From: an uncultured Oscillospiraceae bacterium
GTDB taxonomy: Bacteria > Bacillota > Clostridia > Oscillospirales > Oscillospiraceae
Assembly: GCA_944385595.1 (NCBI GenBank)
Contig: CALWXY010000156.1
Span: forward strand, 1 to 5,910
DNA length: 5,910 nucleotides
Reading direction: 5' to 3'
Made by a program: the position numbers and the translations under genes. Each line of letters starts with the position of its first letter. Within the stretch, counting starts at the first letter, position 1. Below the pieces are notes generated by a model. The model saw only the letters and a program-made list of their open reading frames with translations, searched no databases and was not told the origin of the DNA. Shown in pieces: positions 1 through 4,794 of the stretch.

Positions 1-209
1 CCCGGCAGCTCCGCGCCGTAGCCCGCCGCGGTGATTGCGGCGATTATCGCCTCGGCGGTGACGGCGCTCTCGTCGTACTCCGCGGCCATGCTGCCGCCGA
101 GCAGGTTCACATCCGCCTTCTGCACGCCCGGCATGGCGCGCACGGTGCGCTCCACAGTCGCCGAGCAGGCGGCGCAGCTCATGCCGCTTATTTTAAAGGT
201 CTGTCTCAT
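1..209 (-). CDS. Heavy-metal-associated (HMA) domain protein, N-terminal part; probable copper P-type ATPase (CopA-like) or copper chaperone
   Basis: Only the first 69 codons are in the window; the gene runs off the left edge with no stop. The start is an ATG at 209-207, with an AGGAGG ribosome binding site at 221-216 and six bases between them. The protein opens MRQTFKISGMSCAACSATVE. GMSCAAC (Cys12 and Cys15) is the metal-binding CxxC loop of the ferredoxin-like HMA fold, and the rest (a V-x-x-MPGV-x-x-ADVN pattern and a final AAGYGAEL) matches a whole domain. HMA domains bind Cu(I) in stand-alone chaperones of about 70 residues (CopZ) and at the N-terminus of copper-exporting P1B-type ATPases. 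No stop follows residue 69 and the next residues are Leu-Pro-Gly, so I favour an ATPase whose first HMA domain is seen here, without certainty. The upstream CsoR-like operator supports a copper role. Another soft metal or a mercury-type protein is less likely. Confidence 0.85.
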   Translation of the reverse strand, partial: MRQTFKISGMSCAACSATVERTVRAMPGVQKADVNLLGGSMAAEYDESAVTAEAIIAAITAAGYGAELP

Positions 210-232
210 GGCAGTCCTCCTCTCCTTTGATG

Positions 233-257
233 CACCCCTCCCCCCTGGGGTGGGGTG
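233..257. promoter_or_regulatory. G/C-tract inverted repeat, candidate CsoR-type copper operator
   Basis: A 25-base palindrome centred on base 245: CACCCC-T-CCCC, a three-base centre CCT, then GGGG-T-GGGGTG. Ten of the eleven pairs are complementary; the only mismatch is the T/T pair at 239/251. Alternating C and G tracts in a pseudo-palindrome are the signature of operators bound by CsoR-family repressors, as at the Mycobacterium tuberculosis csoR promoter. Its position just after the predicted transcription start of an HMA-domain gene fits repression that is relieved by Cu(I). No csoR gene is in the window, so the regulator is inferred. Confidence 0.55.
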
Positions 258-265
258 GTACTGTG

Positions 266-294
266 AGTATAGCACACTTATTCCGACTTGTAAA
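266..294 (-). promoter_or_regulatory. Sigma-A-type promoter of the HMA/copper gene
   Basis: Read on the minus strand, the -35 is TTTACA (294-289), followed by a 17-base spacer and the -10 TATACT (271-266). Each hexamer matches consensus at five of six positions. Transcription would start near base 259, giving a leader of about 50 nt before the ATG at 209. The CsoR-like palindrome at 233-257 lies directly at and downstream of the predicted start. Confidence 0.75.
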
Positions 295-302
295 GCCCCC
301 AC

Positions 303-329
303 TTGTAGAGATCTGATGTCTGTGATAAA
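303..329 (+). promoter_or_regulatory. Weak candidate promoter for the aldolase-galE unit
   Basis: A -35-like TTGTAG (303-308) and an extended -10-like TGT-GATAAA (321-329) precede the aldolase gene. The spacer is only 15 bases and the -10 matches at four of six positions, so the call is tentative. The stretch lies 34 bases upstream of the ATG and is AT-rich against its surroundings. No better + strand pair is visible between 210 and 362. Confidence 0.3.
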
Positions 330-362
330 ATCTAAAAAGACTTTTTCAGGGAGGCTTTGGCC

Positions 363-1400
363 ATGATAATGTTCAACTGCGATTGCGCCGCGGGGGCGCA
401 CCAGAGCATACTCGAGCCCCTGAGCGGGACGAATTTCGAGCAGAGCGGGGTCTACGGGCTGGATGAGCACAGCGACCGCGCGAGAGACTATATAAGGAAG
501 GCCTGCGCGCTCGGCGGCGAGGCCGGGGTGCACTTCCTCGCCGGCGGCACTCAGGCGAACATGACCGTCATCGACGCGCTGCTCCGCCCGTATCAGGGCG
601 TCGTCAGCGCCTCCACCGGCCACATAAACGTGCACGAGACAGGCGCGGTCGAGGCCACCGGGCGCAAGGTGCTGCCCATCCCCTCGGCTGACGGCAAGGT
701 CGCCGCCGCCGCGCTCGAGTCCTACTGCGCGAACCACTACGCTGACCGCGACAGGGAGCACACCGTCCAGCCCGGCATGCTGTATATCTCGCACCCCACC
801 GAGAACGGCACCTGCTACTCCCTCGCGGAGCTCAAGGCTCTGCGCTCCGTCTGCGACAAATACTCCGTCATCATGTTCCTCGACTGCGCCCGCCTCGGCT
901 ACGGCCTCGCGGTCGAGGGCGCGCCGCAGCTTACGGACATCGCCCGCCTCTGCGACGTGTTCTATATAGGCGGCACGAAGGTCGGCGCCATGTTCGGCGA
1001 GGCCGTCGTCATCACGCGCCCGGAGCTGAACGAGTGCTTCCGCTACGACATAAAGCGCCGCGGCGCCATGCTCGCCAAGGGGCGTATGCTCGGCATACAG
1101 TTCGAGGTGCTGTTCGAGGACGGGCTGTACTTCGAAATCTCCCGCCGCGCCGTCGCGCTCGCCGACAGGCTCCGCCGCGGCTGCGCCGAGAGTGGCCTGC
1201 GCTTTCTCTACGACGCGCCCGCCAATCAGCTCTTCCCCATCATGCCAGACGCGCTGATTAAAAAGCTGCAGGAGAAATATCAGTTCTTCGCCTGGGAGCG
1301 CGTCTCGGACACCGAGAGCGCCGTGCGCCTCAGCACCAGCTGGTGCACGCCCGACGAAAACGTCGACGCCTTCCTCAGCGACCTGAGGGCAAATATCTGA
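363..1400 (+). CDS. PLP-dependent threonine aldolase / beta-eliminating lyase family protein
   Basis: A 345-residue fold-type I PLP enzyme, related to low-specificity L-threonine aldolases, which cleave L-threonine or L-allo-threonine to glycine and acetaldehyde. The start is ATG 363, eight bases after AGGGAGG (348-354); an in-frame TTG at 357 is too close to that site and ATG 369 is rather far. Visible motifs are GGTQAN (61-66, cofactor phosphate region); GHINVHETGA, with His87 aligning to the PLP-stacking His of E. coli LtaE; LDCARLGYGL (Asp174 and Arg177, pyridine-nitrogen and carboxylate contacts); and YIGGTKVGAMFG, with the Schiff-base Lys206. The classical N-terminal RSDTVT block is absent. 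Instead residues 5-40 read as the short form that starts near GAHQSILEPL and continues YGLDEHSDRARDYIR, a distinct subfamily of clostridial threonine-aldolase-like proteins. The usual DGAR is DCAR here. Substrate is inferred; a beta-eliminating or other amino-acid activity is possible. It is probably cotranscribed with galE. Confidence 0.85.
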   Translation: MIMFNCDCAAGAHQSILEPLSGTNFEQSGVYGLDEHSDRARDYIRKACALGGEAGVHFLAGGTQANMTVIDALLRPYQGVVSASTGHINVHETGAVEATGRKVLPIPSADGKVAAAALESYCANHYADRDREHTVQPGMLYISHPTENGTCYSLAELKALRSVCDKYSVIMFLDCARLGYGLAVEGAPQLTDIARLCDVFYIGGTKVGAMFGEAVVITRPELNECFRYDIKRRGAMLAKGRMLGIQFEVLFEDGLYFEISRRAVALADRLRRGCAESGLRFLYDAPANQLFPIMPDALIKKLQEKYQFFAWERVSDTESAVRLSTSWCTPDENVDAFLSDLRANI

Positions 1401-1419
1401 GAGCGAGGTTTTACCAGAA

Positions 1420-2433
1420 ATGTCCATTCTTCTCACCGGCGGGGCGGGCTACATCGGCTCGCACATAGCCGTCGAGCTGCTCGCGGCGGGCTACGACGCC
1501 GTCGTGCTCGACAATCTCAAAAACAGCAGCGCCGCCGTCATCGGGCGCATAGAGCGCATTGCCGGAAAGCGCCCGGCCTTCTATCAGGGCGATATAAACG
1601 ACTCCGACGCGCTCCGCCGCGTATTCGGCGAAAACGACATCGACTGCGTCATCCAGCTCGCGGGGCTGAAGTCCGTGCCGGAGTCGGCGGCGAAGCCGCT
1701 CGACTACTACCGCTGCAACGTCGGCGGCCTGCTCACTCTGCTGGAGGTCATGGCGGAAAAGTCCGTAAAGCGCGTCGTGTTCTCCTCCTCCGCCACGGTC
1801 TACGGCAGCTCCGGCGAGATTCCCTACACGGAGAGCACCCCCACCGGCTGCACCAATCCCTACGGCCGCACCAAGCTCATGTGCGAGGAGATCCTGCGCG
1901 ACTGCGCCGCAGCTGACGCAGAGTTCTCCGCCGTGCTGCTGCGCTACTTTAACCCCATCGGCGCGCACCCCTCGGGGCTAATCGGCGAGGATCCGCAGGG
2001 CGTGCCGAATAACCTCATGCCATACATCTCCCGCGTCGCCGTCGGCGCGCTCGAGAAGCTCACGATTTACGGCGGCGACTACCCCACGCGCGATGGCACC
2101 GGCGTGCGCGACTATCTGCACGTCGTCGACCTCGCGAAAGGGCATGTCCGCGCAGTCGGCTACGCCGCGCAGCACACCGGCGCGCGGGCCTTCAACCTAG
2201 GCACGGGCAAGGGCGTCAGCGTCCTCGAGATGGTGCGCGCCTTCGAGCGCGCGAGCGGTGTTAAGGTGCCTTACGTCATCGGCGAGCGCCGCGCGGGCGA
2301 CATCGCCGAGTACTATGCCGACGCCTCCCTCGCCCAAAAGGAGCTGGGCTGGCGCGCGGAGCTCAGCCTCGACGACATGTGCCGCGACACCTGGAACTGG
2401 CAGAAAAGCAATCCGCACGGCTACGAGGGCTAG
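1420..2433 (+). CDS. galE: UDP-glucose 4-epimerase GalE
   Basis: A cytoplasmic extended short-chain dehydrogenase/reductase of 337 residues (E. coli GalE has 338) that interconverts UDP-glucose and UDP-galactose using tightly bound NAD+. It serves the Leloir pathway and supplies UDP-galactose for cell-surface polysaccharide. The NAD-binding GGAGYIGSH is at residues 7-15 and Asp31-Asn32 sit after the second strand. FSSSATVYG (121-129) contains the catalytic Ser, and YGRTK gives Tyr148 and Lys152, equivalent to E. coli Tyr149 and Lys153. RYFNPIGAHPSG (from 175, substrate Asn178) and the C-terminal TRDGTGVRDYLHVVDL are standard GalE signatures, so it is full length. The ATG follows GAGCGAGG (1401-1408) with 11 bases between. 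The gap from the preceding stop is 19 bases, which indicates one transcript, although the two enzymes share no obvious pathway. No galK, galT or glycosyltransferase gene is adjacent. Confidence 0.96.
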   Translation: MSILLTGGAGYIGSHIAVELLAAGYDAVVLDNLKNSSAAVIGRIERIAGKRPAFYQGDINDSDALRRVFGENDIDCVIQLAGLKSVPESAAKPLDYYRCNVGGLLTLLEVMAEKSVKRVVFSSSATVYGSSGEIPYTESTPTGCTNPYGRTKLMCEEILRDCAAADAEFSAVLLRYFNPIGAHPSGLIGEDPQGVPNNLMPYISRVAVGALEKLTIYGGDYPTRDGTGVRDYLHVVDLAKGHVRAVGYAAQHTGARAFNLGTGKGVSVLEMVRAFERASGVKVPYVIGERRAGDIAEYYADASLAQKELGWRAELSLDDMCRDTWNWQKSNPHGYEG

Positions 2434-2507
2434 CGCTCCGCCGCTTATTTGTACACTTTGTATATAATCTTTGTTAAATTATTCGCAGTATTCTACGCTA
2501 ATATGTA

Positions 2508-2536
2508 TTGCCAAGTGCGCCGGAGATTGTTATAAT
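2508..2536 (+). promoter_or_regulatory. Strong orphan sigma-A promoter after galE
   Basis: The -35 is TTGCCA (2508-2513), the spacer is 17 bases, and the -10 is a perfect TATAAT (2531-2536), in an unusually AT-rich patch of this GC-rich window. It points rightward, but the next + strand gene begins at 4040, beyond a terminator hairpin and an opposing gene. A transcript would start near 2543. The -10 lies inside a palindrome (2528-2543). It could drive a small RNA or be left over from a lost gene. Confidence 0.55.
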
Positions 2537-2543
2537 AATAACA
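2528..2543. repeat. 16-base AT-rich palindrome overlapping the orphan -10
   Basis: TGTTAT-AATA-ATAACA has perfect six-base arms and a four-base centre. It covers the -10 and reaches the predicted start of the promoter at 2508-2536. It may be an operator, or simply a symmetrical -10, since the opposite strand also reads an extended -10-like TGTTATTAT. No regulator can be assigned. Confidence 0.45.
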
Positions 2544-2657
2544 CATTCAGGACAGTGTCCGATGTCCCGGATGTTCGGGTTTGCGCCCGAGTCTCCTTTT
2601 CCTTTATTTATTCCGTCGCAAAACGCCGCAGCCATGTCCGAGGCTGCGGCGTTTTGC
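2543..2657 (+). ncRNA. Candidate small RNA between galE and the symporter gene
   Basis: This is the stretch a transcript from the promoter at 2508-2536 would cover before the terminator hairpin at 2618-2657, about 115 nt. It shows a short internal stem (TCGGG 2575-2579 with CCCGA 2586-2590), then an unpaired pyrimidine-rich segment (2592-2615) and the terminal hairpin. No small ORF in it has a ribosome binding site. I recognise no known RNA family. It may equally be only the 3' untranslated region of galE. Confidence 0.25.
2618..2657. terminator. Bidirectional hairpin terminator between galE and the NSS symporter gene
   Basis: A perfect 16-bp stem (2618-2633 with 2642-2657) with an eight-base loop. 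The stem is GC-rich at its centre and has an AAAA/TTTT run near its base, so it can end transcripts from both sides. It lies eight bases beyond the stop of the minus-strand symporter gene and about 185 bases beyond galE. It has no long T tract outside the stem, so efficiency is uncertain. Confidence 0.75.
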
Positions 2658-2664
2658 GCTATGG

Positions 2665-3963
2665 CTATACAAATCTGGCAATCAGCGCGGCGGCGACGAG
2701 GGCTATCCCCGCGCTCTTGAGCGAGAGCGAGCAGAGGCGGCCAGCCCGCTGTCCCAGCTGGCGGGCGAGCAGCTCGGCTCCGCGCTCGCGGCGCAGCGCC
2801 GCTATCAGAGCGGCGGCGGCGCATGGCATCAGTATCCCCTCCGACAGCAGCTCGGCAGCGTCCAGCCAGCTGAGGCCGAAAAGCTCCGGCAGCGCGCCGA
2901 AGCCCATGCCGTCCCTCGCTATGGCGACTGCCGGTATGGCGGCCACGGCGGCGGCGAACACCGCCGCCTGTCTGCGGCTCGCGCCGGCGGCAAATGTGCC
3001 GATGACCTCCAGCAGCGACACCGCCGAGGTGATGGCAGCGAGGAACACCAGCAGATAAAACAGAAATCCGAACATGGACCCCCAGGCCCCCAGCGAGGCG
3101 AAGAGCTGCTGCATGGCGACGAAGAGCATCATCGCCCCGTCGCCGCCGGATGTCCCCGCCGCCGGTACTACGGCCAGCGCCGCGAGCAGAGCTATGAGCG
3201 TGTCCGCCGCCGTCACGGCCAGGGCGCAGCGCGGTATCGAGGCCGCGCGCGGCAGGTAGGCGCCGTAGAGCAGCATCACCCCCTGCCCCAGCGACAGCGA
3301 GAAAAACAGCTGCGCCGCCGCGTCGCCCAGCATGGCGAGCATGCCGCGAGCCGTGCGCGGCGCGCTCGCCGTGAGCGCCGCGCCGAGCGCCTCCGCCGCG
3401 CCCGGCAGGCGCAGCGAGCAGAGTATCAGCCCCGGCAGCATCAAAATCAGCAGCGGCACCGCAAAGCGCGAAAAGCGCTCAAGCCCGCCGCGCAGCCCCG
3501 CCGCCGTCACACATGCCGCGAGGACTATGAACAGCGCCGTGCACAGCGCCGAGAGCGGCACGTTCGAGATATAGCCCAGAAACAGCGCCAGCCCCTCCCG
3601 CTCCACGGGTCTGAACACGCCCGCGAGGCTCAGCAGCATATAGCGCAGGCAGCAGCCGCCGAGCACGCTGTAAAAGCCCATCATCAATAGCGAGGCCGTC
3701 TCCGCCACGACGCCCGGCAGCGAGCTGCCGGTCAGCCTGCGGAAAGTCCCGCGCGCGCCCATGCCGGTCTCGCGCCCGGCGGCCAGCTCCGCCATCAGCA
3801 GCGGCCAGCCCGCCAGCGCCGCCATCAGCGCGTAGGCAATCAGAAACGGCGCGCCGTACTGCGCCGTATAGCGGGGAAAGCTCCATATATTCCCCAGCCC
3901 CACGGCGGCCCCCGCCGCCGCGAGGACGAAGCCCGTCTGCGAGCTCCAGCTCCTGTTCTCCAC
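2665..3963 (-). CDS. Neurotransmitter:sodium symporter (NSS/SNF) family amino-acid transporter
   Basis: A LeuT-fold inner-membrane protein of 432 residues from the chosen start, predicted to carry an amino acid inward with Na+. The N-terminal AAAGAAVGLGNIWSFPRY is the family's TM1 signature, with the unwound Na+/substrate segment. GWPLLMAELAAGR closes TM2, FFSLSLGQGVMLLYGAYL is TM6 with its unwound centre, and LAAITSAVSLLEVIGTF is TM8 with its Na+-ligand Thr-Ser pair. I count eleven hydrophobic segments, the MhsT/TnaT pattern rather than the twelve of LeuT. Start choice: AAGGGGGG (3977-3970) abuts ATG 3969 but lies six bases from GTG 3963, so GTG, giving MENRSW, is preferred. The upstream in-frame TTG at 4005 has no ribosome binding site. 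MhsT-type members favour hydrophobic or aromatic amino acids, but the substrate cannot be read here. It is transcribed alone, divergent from queH, and ends at the shared terminator. Confidence 0.93.
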   Translation of the reverse strand: MENRSWSSQTGFVLAAAGAAVGLGNIWSFPRYTAQYGAPFLIAYALMAALAGWPLLMAELAAGRETGMGARGTFRRLTGSSLPGVVAETASLLMMGFYSVLGGCCLRYMLLSLAGVFRPVEREGLALFLGYISNVPLSALCTALFIVLAACVTAAGLRGGLERFSRFAVPLLILMLPGLILCSLRLPGAAEALGAALTASAPRTARGMLAMLGDAAAQLFFSLSLGQGVMLLYGAYLPRAASIPRCALAVTAADTLIALLAALAVVPAAGTSGGDGAMMLFVAMQQLFASLGAWGSMFGFLFYLLVFLAAITSAVSLLEVIGTFAAGASRRQAAVFAAAVAAIPAVAIARDGMGFGALPELFGLSWLDAAELLSEGILMPCAAAALIAALRRERGAELLARQLGQRAGRLCSLSLKSAGIALVAAALIARFV

Positions 3964-3969
3964 GGACAT

Positions 3970-3977
3970 CCCCCCTT
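3970..3977 (-). promoter_or_regulatory. Ribosome binding site that decides the symporter start
   Basis: Minus-strand AAGGGGGG is directly joined to ATG 3969 (no spacer) and six bases from GTG 3963. Normal spacing therefore argues for GTG, shortening the protein by two residues. Confidence 0.5.
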
Positions 3978-4009
3978 GGGGAAAATCTATGCCCGTCCAC
4001 GGCAAAAAT

Positions 4010-4020
4010 ATGTTATCATG
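4010..4020. promoter_or_regulatory. Face-to-face extended -10 elements between the symporter gene and queH
   Basis: On the plus strand TGTTATCAT (4011-4019) reads as an extended -10 (TG-n-TATCAT) facing queH. On the minus strand the same bases read TGATAACAT (4018-4010), an extended -10 (TG-n-TAACAT) facing the symporter gene. No convincing -35 is seen on either side (minus-strand AGAACA at 17-base spacing is weak). The predicted queH start is near 4026, directly before its ribosome binding site, giving a very short leader. Confidence 0.4.
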
Positions 4021-4026
4021 TTCACC

Positions 4027-4033
4027 GGGAGGT
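4027..4033 (+). promoter_or_regulatory. Ribosome binding site supporting a TTG start for queH
   Basis: GGGAGGT lies six bases before TTG 4040. The alternative in-frame ATG at 3989 has no good site at normal spacing, and its reading frame would run through the candidate -10. Confidence 0.65.
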
Positions 4034-4039
4034 GTTCTC

Positions 4040-4660
4040 TTGAAGACAAACTATCAGCTTCTCACCAACGCCGCCATAAAGGCGCTCGCCGGGCGCAGGC
4101 CGAGCCTGCTGCTCCACAGCTGCTGCGGGCCGTGCAGCAGCTATGTGCTCGAGTATCTGCTCAAATATTTCGACGTCACGCTCTACTACTATAACCCCAA
4201 CATCCAGCCCCGCGCGGAGTACGAAAAGCGCCTTGCGACCCAGCAGCAGCTCATAGCCGCCATGTGCCCCGGCGTCGCCCTCGTCGAGGACGGCTGGGAC
4301 GGCGGGAGCTTCGTGCGCGTATCCTCGGGGCTTGAGCGCGAGCCGGAGGGCGGCGCGAGGTGCACGAGCTGCTTCGAGCTGCGCCTGCGCCGCTCGGCGG
4401 AAAAGGCAAGGGCGCTCGGCTGCGAATACCTCGCCGCGACGCTCACCGTCAGCCCACACAAGGACCCCGTCCGCATAAACGAAATCGGCGCCGCGGCAGC
4501 GGAGGAGGCGGGCGTCATATGGCTGCCGTCCGACTTCAAGAAGCTCGGCGGCTACCAGCGCTCCATAGAACTTTCGAATAGCTACTCGCTCTACCGGCAG
4601 AATTATTGCGGCTGTCTCTACGCCGCCGCCCCACATCGCTCCGAAACCGGCGCGGAATGA
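4040..4660 (+). CDS. queH: Epoxyqueuosine reductase QueH
   Basis: A cytoplasmic iron-sulfur protein of 206 residues that reduces epoxyqueuosine to queuosine at wobble position 34 of tRNAs with GUN anticodons. It is unrelated to the cobalamin-dependent QueG that does the same step in other bacteria. Former family name DUF208. Motifs: LLLHSCCGPCSSYVLEYL (Cys28, Cys29, Cys32), then YYYNPNIQPRAEYEKR; RCTSCFELRL (Cys108, Cys111); LTVSPHKDP; and YRQNYCGCLYA near the C-terminus (Cys190, Cys192). These conserved Cys pairs are the expected metal and Fe-S ligands, and all are present. TTG 4040 is chosen because GGGAGGT lies six bases upstream and the family region begins soon after (NYQLL); ATG 3989 would add 17 unlikely residues. 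No other queuosine genes are adjacent. It is divergent from the symporter gene and followed after 134 bases by an independently promoted regulator gene. Confidence 0.92.
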   Translation: MKTNYQLLTNAAIKALAGRRPSLLLHSCCGPCSSYVLEYLLKYFDVTLYYYNPNIQPRAEYEKRLATQQQLIAAMCPGVALVEDGWDGGSFVRVSSGLEREPEGGARCTSCFELRLRRSAEKARALGCEYLAATLTVSPHKDPVRINEIGAAAAEEAGVIWLPSDFKKLGGYQRSIELSNSYSLYRQNYCGCLYAAAPHRSETGAE

Positions 4661-4736
4661 GCGCTCCGCGCGCCACATACGCTCCCCGCGCCCAAAGTGT
4701 GGGATATGGCAAAATTATCCTGTGAGTAGAAAAGAC

Positions 4737-4765
4737 TTGCCGGTTTTGGAATATTGAGCTATACT
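4737..4765 (+). promoter_or_regulatory. Sigma-A-type promoter of the XRE-S24 regulator
   Basis: The -35 is TTGCCG (4737-4742), the spacer is 17 bases, and the -10 is TATACT (4760-4765). The predicted start is near 4772, giving a leader of about 23 nt. The pair closely resembles the orphan promoter at 2508-2536. A pseudo-palindrome at 4748-4770 overlaps the -10. Confidence 0.7.
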
Positions 4766-4770
4766 GTTCC
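4748..4770. promoter_or_regulatory. Imperfect palindrome over the -10, candidate autoregulatory operator
   Basis: A 23-base stretch with outer arms GGAA and TTCC (GGAATA against TGTTCC, five of six pairs) and poor inner symmetry: six of eleven pairs in total. It spans the -10 of the XRE-S24 gene, where repressors of this class commonly bind to control themselves. It does not match the usual Gram-positive LexA box. The call rests on position and partial symmetry only. Confidence 0.3.
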
Positions 4771-4794
4771 CATCAAGCTCGAGAGGTCTTTTGT

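Noticed and set aside
31..366. Plus-strand open frame opposite the HMA gene and through its promoter
   Set aside because: It overlaps the HMA coding region, the CsoR-like site and the aldolase ribosome binding site; the minus-strand HMA reading is decisive.
1411..1968. Minus-strand open frame opposite galE
   Set aside because: It lies fully within galE on the opposite strand, has biased composition and no family signature, and reads as a codon-bias shadow.
2463..2468. Second TATAAT sequence just after galE
   Set aside because: No -35-like hexamer lies 16-18 bases upstream and the TG is not at the extended -10 position, so it is probably just part of the AT-rich patch.
2508..2720. Plus-strand open frame in the galE-symporter gap as a small protein gene
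   Set aside because: It would begin with a TTG inside the -35 element and read through the terminator hairpin into the opposing gene, with no ribosome binding site.
2581..3690. Long + strand open frame (369 codons) opposite the symporter gene
   Set aside because: It is antisense to a clear NSS transporter. Its product is an Arg/Gln/Ala-rich low-complexity string with no recognisable domain, as expected from the complement of a GC-rich membrane-protein gene, and no ribosome binding site was found.
4022..4678. Minus-strand open frame opposite queH
   Set aside because: Its Ala/Arg/Gly-rich product matches nothing I know, and queH on the plus strand has all its family motifs.
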